A stretch of DNA of 35,106 nucleotides, from the NCBI RefSeq assembly GCF_003236365.1, contig NZ_POTZ01000014.1:1-35106 (forward strand), in the 5' to 3' direction. The translations under genes and the position numbers were made by a program. The notes under the pieces are model-generated. The model was not told where the DNA came from. It worked only from the letters and a program-made list of their open reading frames with translations, and searched no databases. Each line of letters starts with the position of its first letter. Position 1 is the first letter of the stretch. This stretch comes from Streptomyces sp. NTH33 (GTDB lineage: Bacteria > Actinomycetota > Actinomycetes > Streptomycetales > Streptomycetaceae). Shown here one piece after another: positions 8,361 through 16,123 of the stretch.

Positions 8361-8394
8361 GCCCGGTGAACGGAAGCCCGGGTGAACGCTTCGG

Positions 8395-9681
8395 TCAGGC
8401 GAGCGTCACCTCCACCGGGAGCCGCTTGATGCCGTTGACGAAGTTGGAGCGGACCCGGGGCACGTCGCCGACGAGCTTGATGTCCGCGAGACGGGGGATC
8501 AGCTCCTCGAACATGATCCGGATCTCGGTGCGGGCCAGCAGGTTGCCCAGGCACAGGTGGGGGCTGCCCTTGCCGAAGGTGACGTGGTCGTTGTTCTGCC
8601 GGGTGACGTCGAAGTCGTAGGGGTTGCCGAAGACCTCCTCGTCACGGTTGCCGGAGGCGAACCACATGACGACCTTGTCGCCCTCCTTGACCTGTTTGCC
8701 GCCGAGTTCCACGTCACGGGTGGCGGTGCGGCGGAAGTGGTACACGGGGGAGGCCCAGCGCAGGAACTCCTCGACCGCGCCCGGGATCAGGGAGGGGTCC
8801 TCCTTCAGGCGGGCCAGCTGTTCGGGGTGCTGCAGCAGGGCCAGCATGGAGTGGGTGATGGTGTGGCGGGTCGTCTCGTTGCCCGCCACCACCAGCAGCA
8901 GGAAGTAGTTGTCGAAGTCCTGCCCGGACAGCGGGACGCCGTCCCGCGGGGTGCCGTTGACCAGCTGGGAGACCAGGTCGGTGCCGTTGCCGCCGCGCCG
9001 CTGCCGGGCCAGCTCCCGCCCGTAGGCGAAGACCTCGAGCGAAGCGGGGGAGCGGAAGGGCAGGTCGCGGTACTTCTCGCTCTCCTCACTGTGCAGGAGC
9101 ACGTCGGCGTAGTCGGGGTCGGTGTTGCCGATGATGCGGTTGCCCCAGTCGATGAGCTGCTGGTTGTCCTTTGGCGGCACGTCGAGGAGACGGGCCAGCA
9201 CGTTGATCGGGAAGTCGGCGGAGACCTCCTTGACGAAGTCGAAGGTGCCCTTGGCCAGGGCCGCGTCCAGGGTGGTCGCGGTCAGTCCGCGCAGGAAGTC
9301 GGTGTAGCTGTTGATCACGCTCGCGCCGAACTGGCGCTGGATCAGGCTGCGCATGGCGCGGTGGCGGACCCCGTCGAGTTCGAGGATGGAGGCGCGCTTC
9401 TTGATCTGGTCGTCGTCGACCTCCTCGAGGTTGACGAACCTCGTCGAGGTGAACGTCTCGGCGTCGCGGTCGACGCGGGCGATGTCCGCGTGCCGGGTGA
9501 CGCTCCAGAAGCCGGAGTTGGGCGCCTCCTCGGGCTGCCAGTGCACCGGGTCCTCGTGGCGCAGGGTGTGGAACATGCGCCAGGGGGTGACGCCGTCGGT
9601 GAAGTTGTCCAGGTCGGCGAGGTTCACGTCGGCCAGCGGCAGCGGCTCGCGGACGGCGTCGGACAGGGGCTGGGTGGTCAT
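8395..9681 (-). CDS. Cytochrome P450 monooxygenase
   Basis: 428 residues, a soluble bacterial class I P450. The I-helix oxygen-activation motif is AGNETT (266-271), the K-helix ExxR is E305-R308, and the heme loop is FGKGSPHLCLG with Cys377 as heme ligand. The G-x-x-P-H-x-C-L-G form resembles actinobacterial P450s that oxidise alicyclic, terpenoid or sterol substrates. It is 70 bases downstream of the glutamine-synthetase-like gene, on the same strand and probably the same transcript. Its likely partners, a [3Fe-4S] ferredoxin and an FAD ferredoxin reductase, start the divergent operon. Start: ATG 9681 with AGGAG about ten bases upstream. In mycobacterial morpholine/piperidine clusters a P450, ferredoxin and reductase also accompany a glutamine-synthetase-like gene (from memory), so amine oxidation is a reasonable guess. 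Confidence 0.93.
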   Translation of the reverse strand: MTTQPLSDAVREPLPLADVNLADLDNFTDGVTPWRMFHTLRHEDPVHWQPEEAPNSGFWSVTRHADIARVDRDAETFTSTRFVNLEEVDDDQIKKRASILELDGVRHRAMRSLIQRQFGASVINSYTDFLRGLTATTLDAALAKGTFDFVKEVSADFPINVLARLLDVPPKDNQQLIDWGNRIIGNTDPDYADVLLHSEESEKYRDLPFRSPASLEVFAYGRELARQRRGGNGTDLVSQLVNGTPRDGVPLSGQDFDNYFLLLVVAGNETTRHTITHSMLALLQHPEQLARLKEDPSLIPGAVEEFLRWASPVYHFRRTATRDVELGGKQVKEGDKVVMWFASGNRDEEVFGNPYDFDVTRQNNDHVTFGKGSPHLCLGNLLARTEIRIMFEELIPRLADIKLVGDVPRVRSNFVNGIKRLPVEVTLA

Positions 9682-9751
9682 GGGGGGCGTCTCCTCGGCG
9701 TCACGGGACTCGGTGCCGTACGCGGCTCGGTGTCACGGGTGGGGCGGATGG

Positions 9752-11107
9752 TCAGAGGTGGTAGGCGTACTCGGTGAACTCCCAGTCGGTGACGTGCCGC
9801 TCGAAGCGTTCGACCTCGTTGCGCTTGTAGGTGAGGTAGGAGGCGGTGAAGCCCTTGCCGAGGACGTCGGCCAGCGCGGTGTCCGCCTCCAGGGCGTCCA
9901 GGGCCTCGGACAGGGTGGCCGGGAGCTTGGCCGACCGGTCGGCGTCGTAGCCGTATCCGTCCAGCGGGGCCGGCGGCTCCTCGCCGGCCAGGACGCCGAG
10001 CAGGGCGGCGGCCACGGTCCCGGCGATGAGCAGGTAGGGGTTGGCGCTGGCGTCGCCGAGGCGCAGTTCGAGCCGGGAGCCGGAGCCCCGCTCGGGCGGG
10101 ATGCGGACCATGGCGCTGCGGTTGTCCAGGCCCCAGTCGATCAGCCAGGGGGCGAGGGTGTCCGGGCCGAAGCGCTTGTAGGAGTTGACCGTCGGGTTGG
10201 CCAGGGCCGCGAGCGCGGGTGCGTGGGCGAGGATGCCGGCGACGGCGTGGCGGGCGGTCGCGGACAGGCCGTAGGGCGCCGCGGGGTCGTCGAAGACGTT
10301 GGCGCCGCCGTCGTCCTCGCAGGACAGGTGGAGGTGGAAGCCGGAACCTCCCGCGTCCTGGAACGGCTTGGCCATGAAGGTGGCCAGGCGCCCCTCCTTG
10401 CGGGCGATCTCCTTGATCGCCGACTTGAAGCGGAAGGCGCGGTCGGCGGCCGACAGGGCATCCGAGTGGGTCAGGTTGATCTCGAACTGGCCCCCGTCGA
10501 ACTCGTGGTTCCCGCTGCTCACCCCGAGCTCGGCGGTGCGCAGCAGGCGCAGGGTGCGCAGCAGGTGGTTGTCGTCGTCCGCGCGCAGCCCCGCGGTGTA
10601 GACGACACCCTGGGCGTCGTTGTAGCGGCGCCAGCCCCGCGGGGAGCCGGGCGCGGGCTCGCACAGGAAGTACTCCAGCTCCGGGCCGACCACCGGGCGC
10701 AGTCCGTGCTGGCCGCACCGGTCGAGGACGGCGCGGAGCAGGTCGCGGGGCGACTCGGGGGCGGGCAGCCCGGTGGCCGGGTCGGTGACGTCGCCCAGGC
10801 AGGCCGCCACGCCGGGCTCCCACGGCAGGGGCACGAGGGTGTCGAGGTCCGGCTTCACACAGATGTCGGGCAGGCCCGCGTCCAGGCCGCCGGAGACCGG
10901 GACGACGTCGCCCTGCGGGCTGGTGTGGTAGACGGCGCGGCAGAAGGCCAGGCCGTGGTCGCAGACCGAGGGCAGGTGCTCCAGCAGGACGTCCCGGGCG
11001 CGGTCGGTGCCGATGAGGTCGGGATAGGTCACCCGGACCACGTCGATGCCCTCGGCGGCGAGCCGGTCCTGGTGCCGGCGGACGGATGGGGAGTCGGATG
11101 CGCTCAC
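9752..11107 (-). CDS. Glutamine-synthetase-like gamma-glutamyl-amide ligase
   Basis: 451 residues from the GTG at 11107, which has GAGGAG 7-8 bases upstream; the longer open frame is non-coding leader. GS-type metal and glutamate ligands are present: PELEYF (E143, E145), NHEFDGGQFEINL (E202, E209), GGSGFHLHL (H258), NPTVNSYKR (304-312) and DNRSAMVRIP (R330, R335). Features of true ammonia-assimilating GSI are missing: the DGSS segment holding the ammonium-binding Asp is replaced by a sequence such as HTSPQGDVV, and no NLY adenylylation loop is seen. This pattern fits PuuA/GlnA3/GlnA4-type enzymes, which join glutamate to an amine using ATP. With PuuC-like and PuuD-like genes in the same regulon, an amine-gamma-glutamylating role is likely; which amine is not known. 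Confidence 0.87.
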   Translation of the reverse strand: MSASDSPSVRRHQDRLAAEGIDVVRVTYPDLIGTDRARDVLLEHLPSVCDHGLAFCRAVYHTSPQGDVVPVSGGLDAGLPDICVKPDLDTLVPLPWEPGVAACLGDVTDPATGLPAPESPRDLLRAVLDRCGQHGLRPVVGPELEYFLCEPAPGSPRGWRRYNDAQGVVYTAGLRADDDNHLLRTLRLLRTAELGVSSGNHEFDGGQFEINLTHSDALSAADRAFRFKSAIKEIARKEGRLATFMAKPFQDAGGSGFHLHLSCEDDGGANVFDDPAAPYGLSATARHAVAGILAHAPALAALANPTVNSYKRFGPDTLAPWLIDWGLDNRSAMVRIPPERGSGSRLELRLGDASANPYLLIAGTVAAALLGVLAGEEPPAPLDGYGYDADRSAKLPATLSEALDALEADTALADVLGKGFTASYLTYKRNEVERFERHVTDWEFTEYAYHL

Positions 11108-11212
11108 CGGTGTCTCCTCAGGGGAATGTGGGGCGCTTCCCAGGCCTGCGCGGGCGCTGGGAGAGGGGGAAGAGGGTCGGCGTCGCACTGCGGGAGGGCA
11201 GGGACCGCTCAA

Positions 11213-11228
11213 CGTTTGATGCCAAACG
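11213..11228. promoter_or_regulatory. Island operator 1 (CGTTTGATGCCAAACG)
   Basis: A 16-bp inverted repeat with CGTTTG / CAAACG arms around ATGC. It overlaps the 3' end of the minus-strand -10 box (TACCGT), so a bound repressor would block the GS-like/P450 promoter. Closely matching copies occur at 11321 and 17984. Confidence 0.75.
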
Positions 11229-11255
11229 GTATGGACCCCCGTCGCCTCACCGCAA
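11226..11255 (-). promoter_or_regulatory. Promoter of the GS-like/P450 operon
   Basis: On the minus strand TTGCGG (11255-11250) is followed after 18 bases by TACCGT (11231-11226), a fair housekeeping-sigma match. The start site would fall inside operator 1, about 110 bases before the GTG start of the GS-like gene. Confidence 0.5.
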
Positions 11256-11292
11256 GAGGGAAGCCCAAAAAATTTATCCATCCGGATAGCTA

Positions 11293-11321
11293 TTGACCAG
11301 GGTCTGGTCGGTTCTTATGTT
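11293..11321 (+). promoter_or_regulatory. Promoter of the ferredoxin operon
   Basis: TTGACC (11293-11298), a 17-base spacer and TATGTT (11316-11321) form a strong sigma-70-type promoter. Operator 2 begins on the last base of the -10 box, so repression by occlusion is expected. Confidence 0.7.
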
Positions 11322-11336
11322 GTTTGAAGCCAAACG
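11321..11336. promoter_or_regulatory. Island operator 2 (TGTTTGAAGCCAAACG)
   Basis: Same 16-bp palindrome as operator 1, matching at 14 of 16 positions (C/T at position 1, T/A at position 8). It covers the probable transcription start of the ferredoxin operon. Confidence 0.75.
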
Positions 11337-11450
11337 AGTCCGGGGACGGTTTTCTCCCTCCCCGTTGGCCGGGGCCCGGCCGTATCCGGTCCGGGCCCCT
11401 CATCTCCCCAGCTTCGCGCCCCGACGCCCTCAGCACCAGGAGGACCGGCC

Positions 11451-11639
11451 ATGAAGGTCGTCGTCGACATGAACAAGTGCCAGGACCACGGTCAGTGTGT
11501 CTTCGCCGCCCCTGACGTCTTCAGCTTCGACGACGCCGGCCGTCTGGCCTACGTCAGCGACCCCGACGACGCGCTGCGCGACGAGGTCGAGGAGGCCGCC
11601 GACGTCTGCCCGCTGCAGGCCATCCGGATCGAGGACTGA
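11451..11639 (+). CDS. [3Fe-4S] ferredoxin, P450 redox partner
   Basis: 62 residues, acidic. Three cysteines are placed as in actinobacterial P450 ferredoxins: C10 and C16 in CQDHGQC, and C53 in ADVCPLQAI. The residue that would be the fourth cluster ligand is His13, which indicates a [3Fe-4S] rather than [4Fe-4S] cluster. It should carry electrons from the adjacent FAD reductase to the divergent P450. Start: ATG 11451 with AGGAGG seven bases upstream (11438-11443). First gene of the plus-strand operon; the reductase GTG is four bases after its stop, so the two are translationally linked. Confidence 0.95.
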   Translation: MKVVVDMNKCQDHGQCVFAAPDVFSFDDAGRLAYVSDPDDALRDEVEEAADVCPLQAIRIED

Positions 11640-11643
11640 GCCC

Positions 11644-12852
11644 GTGAGCGCACCCGTCGTCGTGGCCGGCGCCTCCATGGCCGGCCTGCGCGCCGCCGAG
11701 CAGCTGCGCGCCGCCGGGTACCTCGGCCCGATCACCCTGATCGGCGAGGAACCCCACATGCCCTACAACCGGCCGCCGCTGTCCAAGGAGGTGCTCGCCG
11801 GCAAGGCGTCCTTCGAGTCGCTGGCCTTCCGGCCCCGCGCCGCGGTCGCCGACGTGGAGTGGCGCCTGGGCACCAAGGTCGTCGCGGCCGACCTCGACCG
11901 GCGCGCGGTCGAACTCGAGGACGGCGAGGTCCTGCCCTGCGCCGGACTCGTCGTCGCCACCGGTATGCGGCCCCGCCGGCTGCGCTGCCCCGGCCCCCTC
12001 GACGGACGGCACACCGTCCGTACGATCGACGACGCCCGCGGGCTGCGCGAGGCCCTGACCCGCCCGGGTGCCCGGGTGGTCGTGGTGGGCGCGGGCTTCA
12101 TCGGCTGCGAGGTCGCCGCCACGGCCGTCGCCCTCGGCGCCGCCCGGGTGACCGTCGTGGACCCGATGCCCCTGCCCATGGTGGGGCCGCTCGGCGATCT
12201 GCTCGCCAAGGCCCTGCTGAAGCGGCACGAGGAACGCGGAGTCGACTTCCTGCTCGGCACCGGCGTGGCCGGCTTCGAGGGCACGGACCACGTCACCGGC
12301 GTGGTGCTCGGCGACCAGACCGTGCTCCCCGCGGACGTCGTGGTGGAGTCGGTCGGATCCGTCGCCAACACCGAGTGGCTCGACGGCAACGGCCTCGACC
12401 TCACCGACGGGGTGCTCACCGACGAGCACCTGCGCGTCGGCGGACGCCCCGAGGTGGTGGCGGTCGGCGACGTTGCCCGCTTCCCCAACGCCCGCTACGA
12501 CGGTGTACCCCGCCGCGTCGAGCACTGGTCGATCCCCACCGACACCGCCAAGCACGCCGCCCGGGTGCTCGCCGCCCATCTCGGCGGCGCCGACGTCGGC
12601 CTCGACCCGTTCGCGCCGCTGCCCACCTTCTGGAGCGACCAGCACGACTTCCGGCTGCAGTCCTTCGGCGCACCCGGACTCGGCCTCGGCGACGTACGGG
12701 TCCTCGACGGCGACCCGGACGGGGACGTGCTCGTCGGCTACCACACCGGCGGCCGACTGGTGGGCGTCGTCGCCCTCGGCGGCCAGGCCGCGGCCGCTGC
12801 CGCCGCCCGCTACCGCGCCGAACTGCTCAAGCTGCCCGCTCCCACCGCATAA
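11644..12852 (+). CDS. FAD-dependent NAD(P)H:ferredoxin reductase
   Basis: 402 residues from a GTG lying four bases after the ferredoxin stop. It belongs to the putidaredoxin/rhodocoxin-reductase class. It has an FAD-binding N-terminus (VVVAGASMAGLRAAEQL), the MPYNRPPLSK motif typical of this class, a central NAD-binding Rossmann motif (VVVVGAGFIGCEVAATA), the second FAD motif VVAVGDVARFPN, and EHWSIPTDTAKHAARVL followed by the reductase C-terminal domain with FWSDQHDFRLQSFG. The first dinucleotide motif is GASMAG rather than GGGxAG, a mild variant. With the ferredoxin and P450 it completes a three-component monooxygenase. No own Shine-Dalgarno is obvious, so translation probably depends on the ferredoxin gene. 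Confidence 0.94.
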   Translation: MSAPVVVAGASMAGLRAAEQLRAAGYLGPITLIGEEPHMPYNRPPLSKEVLAGKASFESLAFRPRAAVADVEWRLGTKVVAADLDRRAVELEDGEVLPCAGLVVATGMRPRRLRCPGPLDGRHTVRTIDDARGLREALTRPGARVVVVGAGFIGCEVAATAVALGAARVTVVDPMPLPMVGPLGDLLAKALLKRHEERGVDFLLGTGVAGFEGTDHVTGVVLGDQTVLPADVVVESVGSVANTEWLDGNGLDLTDGVLTDEHLRVGGRPEVVAVGDVARFPNARYDGVPRRVEHWSIPTDTAKHAARVLAAHLGGADVGLDPFAPLPTFWSDQHDFRLQSFGAPGLGLGDVRVLDGDPDGDVLVGYHTGGRLVGVVALGGQAAAAAAARYRAELLKLPAPTA

Positions 12853-12864
12853 GGAACGCCTGCC

Positions 12865-13671
12865 ATGACCACCGTCCGCGGATTCTTCCACCCCAAGACG
12901 GCGACGGGCGCCTCGTCGCTGATCCCCTCCCCGCCGTGGCGCTACTCCGGCGACCTGCTCACCGTCGAGTACCGCACCGACCCGGCGCGCGTGCGCGAAC
13001 TGCTGCCCGAGCCGCTGGAGCTCGCCGACGAGGACCCCGGCGCCGTGGCGCTGATCTGGGCCGACTGGCAGTCCTGCTCGGCTTCCGGCGAGGAGCTGCT
13101 GGACCCGGTGCGCGCCCAGTACAAGGAGGCCTTCGCCGTCGTCCGCTGCACGTACAGGGGGCAGACGTACACGCGCTGCGTCCACATCTGGGTGGACAAG
13201 GACTTCGCGATCGCCCGCGGGCTGCACCAGGGCTACCCGAAGAAGCTCGGCTCGATCCACCAGACCCGCCCGCACCCCTACGGGCCGGCCCCGCGGATCG
13301 AGGCGGGCGCCCGGTTCGGCGCGACGCTGGCCGCCGCCGACCGGCGCCTGGCCCAGGCCGTGGTCACCCTGCGCGAGCCGTCCGAGACCAACGGCTTCGT
13401 CAACGGCCACCCGATGGCCCACCACCGCTGGCTGCCCTCCATCGAGCAGGGCAAGGGCCTCGCCCTGGACGAGCTGATCGAGTCCGGCGCCGCCTCCTTC
13501 GAGGGCGGGCAGCCCTGGGTCGGCGACGCCGAGCTGGAGCTGTTCGAGGCCCCCACCGAGGAGCTGGCCCGGCTCGAGATCCGCGAGCCGATCGCCGCCT
13601 ACTACCGGCAGGTCGGCGTGGTCTGGGACGGCGGCCGCCTGCTGGAGTCCGGCACGTCCGGCGCCGAGTGA
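12865..13671 (+). CDS. Acetoacetate-decarboxylase-superfamily protein
   Basis: 268 residues. The signature region is IARGLHQGYPKKLGSIHQTR with the Lys pair K126-K127, corresponding to the Schiff-base lysine region of acetoacetate decarboxylases. The ETNGFVNGHPMAHHRWLPS stretch also fits the superfamily. Not all members decarboxylate acetoacetate; some are known to act as pyruvate aldolase-dehydratases or cyclases. Placed 12 bases after the ferredoxin reductase and before three meta-cleavage enzymes, it may act on a 2-oxo-acid from ring cleavage, perhaps in place of a missing HpaH/HpaI step; that is inference. Start: ATG 12865 with AAGGAA upstream. Length is typical. Confidence 0.85.
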   Translation: MTTVRGFFHPKTATGASSLIPSPPWRYSGDLLTVEYRTDPARVRELLPEPLELADEDPGAVALIWADWQSCSASGEELLDPVRAQYKEAFAVVRCTYRGQTYTRCVHIWVDKDFAIARGLHQGYPKKLGSIHQTRPHPYGPAPRIEAGARFGATLAAADRRLAQAVVTLREPSETNGFVNGHPMAHHRWLPSIEQGKGLALDELIESGAASFEGGQPWVGDAELELFEAPTEELARLEIREPIAAYYRQVGVVWDGGRLLESGTSGAE

Positions 13672-13705
13672 CGCACCCGCAGACGACAACACCTGGAGAC
13701 CGGAC

Positions 13706-15193
13706 ATGACCGACCACACCACCACCGTCGCCGGAGTCGCCGTCGACACCCGGCACTGGATCGGCGGCGAACGCGTCGCCTCCGCCGAGACCTTCACCGA
13801 CCACTCGCCGATCGACGGCGCCGCGCTCGGCGAGATCTCCCGCGGTACGGCGATGGAGGCCGCCGCGGCCGTGGCCGCCGCCAAGGCCGCCTTCCCCGGC
13901 TGGGCCGCCACCCCGCCCGCCGAACGCGCCCGCATCCTGCACGCCGTCGCCGACGGCGTGGAGAAGCGGCTCGAAGAGCTCGCGATCGTCGAGACCACCG
14001 ACAACGGCGCCCTGCTGCGCTCCCACCGCCGCGGTGTCATGCCGCGCGTCGCGCACAACTTCCGCTTCTTCGCCGACTGGCTGCTGCAGCTGGAGCACGA
14101 GGACTTCACGACATACACCAGCGGCTCCGCCGCGGGCCGCGGCCACACCAACCACGTCAGCTGGGACCCGGCCGGCCCCTGCGTGCTGATCACGCCGTGG
14201 AACGCGCCGCTGATGCTGGCCACCTGGAAGGTCGCCCCGGCCCTGGCCGCCGGCAACACGGTGATCCTGAAGCCCGCCGAGTGGTCCCCGCTGACCGCCT
14301 CGCTGCTCGCCGACATCGCCGCCGAGGCCGGGCTCCCGGCCGGCGTCCTCAACGTCGTCCAGGGCCTCGGTGCGGAGATCGGCGACGCGCTCACCTCGCA
14401 CCCGGACGTGCGCCGGATCAGCTTCACGGGTTCCGTCCCGACGGCCAAGCGGATCTCCGCGTCGGCCGCCGCCAACCTCACCCCGCTCAGCCTGGAACTC
14501 GGCGGCAAGTCCCCGCTGCTGGTGTTCGCCGACGCCGACCTCGACCTCGCCGTGGACCTCGCGGTGGAGCAGTACGACAACGCCGGCCAGGTGTGCCTCG
14601 CGGGCACCCGGCTGCTGGTGGAGGAGCCGGTCGCCGAGGAGTTCACCCGGCGCTTCACGGAGAAGGCCTCCCGGCTGGTGCAGGGCGACCCGCGGGACGA
14701 GGCCACCGACATCGGCCCCAACATCCACCCCCGTCAGCTGGAGAAGATCGACGGCTTCGTGCAGCGGGCGCTCGCGGCCGGGGCCCGGGCGGTCATCGGC
14801 GGTCACCGGGGGGACGGCCAGTACTACGCGCCGACGCTGCTGACCGACGTCGCCCAGGACTCGGAGATCGTGCAGGAGGAGGTCTTCGGACCCGTCCTGA
14901 CCCTGCAGACCTTCAGCACCGAGGAAGAGGCCGTCCGTCTCGCCAACGACACCCGCTTCGGCCTGGCCGCCACCCTCGCCACCGGCGACCGCGAGCGCGC
15001 CGAACGCGTCACCGCGCAGCTCGTCGCCGGCACCGTCTGGGTCAACTGCTTCTTCGTCCGCGACCTGCAGGCCCCCTTCGGCGGCTCCCGCCACTCCGGC
15101 GTCGGCCGGGAGGGCGGCACCTGGAGCTTCGACTTCTACTGCGACCTGAAGAACACCGTCACCGCACCGAAGGGATGGAAGGACCATGGGTGA
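13706..15193 (+). CDS. HpaE-like semialdehyde dehydrogenase
   Basis: 495-residue NAD(P)-dependent aldehyde dehydrogenase. Catalytic Cys297 lies in NAGQVCLAGTRL and the general-base Glu264 in LELGGKSPL; the Rossmann region includes FTGSVPTAKRI. The C-terminal RDLQAPFGGSRHSGVGREGG followed by SFDFYCDLKN matches the 5-carboxymethyl-2-hydroxymuconate-semialdehyde dehydrogenase (HpaE/HpcC) subgroup better than general ALDHs. It would oxidise the ring-cleavage semialdehyde made by the next gene product. Start: ATG 13706 with GGAG nine bases upstream. Its stop overlaps the dioxygenase start by 8 bases, which indicates translational coupling. Confidence 0.88.
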   Translation: MTDHTTTVAGVAVDTRHWIGGERVASAETFTDHSPIDGAALGEISRGTAMEAAAAVAAAKAAFPGWAATPPAERARILHAVADGVEKRLEELAIVETTDNGALLRSHRRGVMPRVAHNFRFFADWLLQLEHEDFTTYTSGSAAGRGHTNHVSWDPAGPCVLITPWNAPLMLATWKVAPALAAGNTVILKPAEWSPLTASLLADIAAEAGLPAGVLNVVQGLGAEIGDALTSHPDVRRISFTGSVPTAKRISASAAANLTPLSLELGGKSPLLVFADADLDLAVDLAVEQYDNAGQVCLAGTRLLVEEPVAEEFTRRFTEKASRLVQGDPRDEATDIGPNIHPRQLEKIDGFVQRALAAGARAVIGGHRGDGQYYAPTLLTDVAQDSEIVQEEVFGPVLTLQTFSTEEEAVRLANDTRFGLAATLATGDRERAERVTAQLVAGTVWVNCFFVRDLQAPFGGSRHSGVGREGGTWSFDFYCDLKNTVTAPKGWKDHG

Positions 15194-16112
15194 GATCGTC
15201 GGGGCGGGCCTGCTCGCCCACGTCCCCACCATCGTGCTGCCCGAGGCCGTCCGGCTGGAGCTGAACGAGGGCAAGGAGATCACCCTCGTCACCGGCCTGG
15301 AGCAGCTGCGCAAGGACGTCTTCGAACGTGACGATTACGACACCGTCGTCGTCCTGGACTCCCACTGGGCGACCACCGTCGAGTTCGTCGTCACCGCCCA
15401 GCACCGGCGCGCGGGTCTGTTCACCTCCGAGGAGTTGCCGCGCGGCATGTGCCGGATGCCGTACGACTTCCCCGGCGACCCCGAGCTCGCGCGGAACATC
15501 GCCTCCTTCGCGGACAAGCACGGCACCTGGATCACGGCGATCGACGACGAGTACCTGCCGATCTACTACGCCACCATCAACCTGTGGAAGTTCCTCGGCG
15601 AGGGACTGCCCGACAAGCGGTGGGTGACCATCGGCGTCTGCCAGACCGGCGACATGGAGGACCACCTGCGCCTGGGCCGCGCCCTCGCGGACGGCATCGC
15701 CGCCACCCCCGGCTGCCGCGTCCTGCTGATCGCCTCCGGCGCGCTGTCGCACACCTTCTGGCCGCTGCGCGAGCTGCGCGACCACGAGGCCAGCGACCCG
15801 GCCCACATCTTCACGGCCGAGGCCCGCGAGGCCGACCACGAGCGCATCGCCTGGTTCAAGGAGGGCCGCCACGACAAGGTCCTCGACACCATGGACGAGT
15901 TCTGGAAGTACAAGCCCGAGGCGAAGTTCTTCCACTACCTGATGATGGCCGGCGCGCTCGGCGAGCAGGCCTGCACCGCCAAGGCCCGCCAGTACGGCGA
16001 GTACGAGAACTCCATCGGCACCGGCCAGGTCCACCTGTGGTTCGACCGCCCGGCCGACGGCTGGACCGGCACCGGCCTGCCCGCGTCCCCCGCCCCGCAC
16101 ACGACCGCCTAG
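15186..16112 (+). CDS. HpaD/HpcB-like (LigB-type) extradiol ring-cleavage dioxygenase
   Basis: 308 residues. The sequence shares the pattern of enterobacterial homoprotocatechuate 2,3-dioxygenase (LigB superfamily): an early AHVPTIVL with candidate Fe ligand H12, VVLDSHWATT with a second His, FTSEELPRGMCRMPYDFPGD, ASGALSHTFW, and a C-terminal NSIGTGQVHLWF. It should cleave a catechol next to the hydroxyls, with 3,4-dihydroxyphenylacetate as the family reference substrate. It is slightly longer than the E. coli enzyme (about 283 residues, from memory), with a Pro/Ala-rich tail. ATG 15186 overlaps the end of the HpaE-like gene and has GGAAGGA upstream. The true catechol here is unknown. Confidence 0.88.
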   Translation: MGEIVGAGLLAHVPTIVLPEAVRLELNEGKEITLVTGLEQLRKDVFERDDYDTVVVLDSHWATTVEFVVTAQHRRAGLFTSEELPRGMCRMPYDFPGDPELARNIASFADKHGTWITAIDDEYLPIYYATINLWKFLGEGLPDKRWVTIGVCQTGDMEDHLRLGRALADGIAATPGCRVLLIASGALSHTFWPLRELRDHEASDPAHIFTAEAREADHERIAWFKEGRHDKVLDTMDEFWKYKPEAKFFHYLMMAGALGEQACTAKARQYGEYENSIGTGQVHLWFDRPADGWTGTGLPASPAPHTTA

Positions 16113-16123
16113 AAAGGTCCCTC

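Larger units (their letters stand above)
11108..11450. promoter_or_regulatory. Divergent control region of the catabolic island
   Basis: This 343-bp gap separates the minus-strand GS-like/P450 operon from the plus-strand ferredoxin operon. It has an AT-rich core around 11264-11330, unusual for the window. It holds a promoter in each direction, each with a CGTTTG-type palindrome overlapping the last bases of the -10 box, plus a TATCC-N4-GGATA dyad (11275-11288) midway. No ORF in it looks coding. Confidence 0.75.

Noticed and set aside
11108..11281. An N-terminal extension of the GS-like ligase up to 11281
   Set aside because: This part contains the promoter and operator 1. The GTG at 11107 has a good Shine-Dalgarno and gives a normal GS N-terminus.
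11275..11288. TATCC-N4-GGATA in the middle of the divergent region as a separate operator
   Set aside because: The arms are only 5 bp and the site is not repeated clearly elsewhere; GGATAG recurs once at 17954 without the other arm, which is too weak for a claim.
11554..14724. A 1056-codon minus-strand frame opposite the ferredoxin reductase and HpaE-like genes
   Set aside because: It is low complexity and antisense to genes with catalytic residues and proper ribosome-binding sites.
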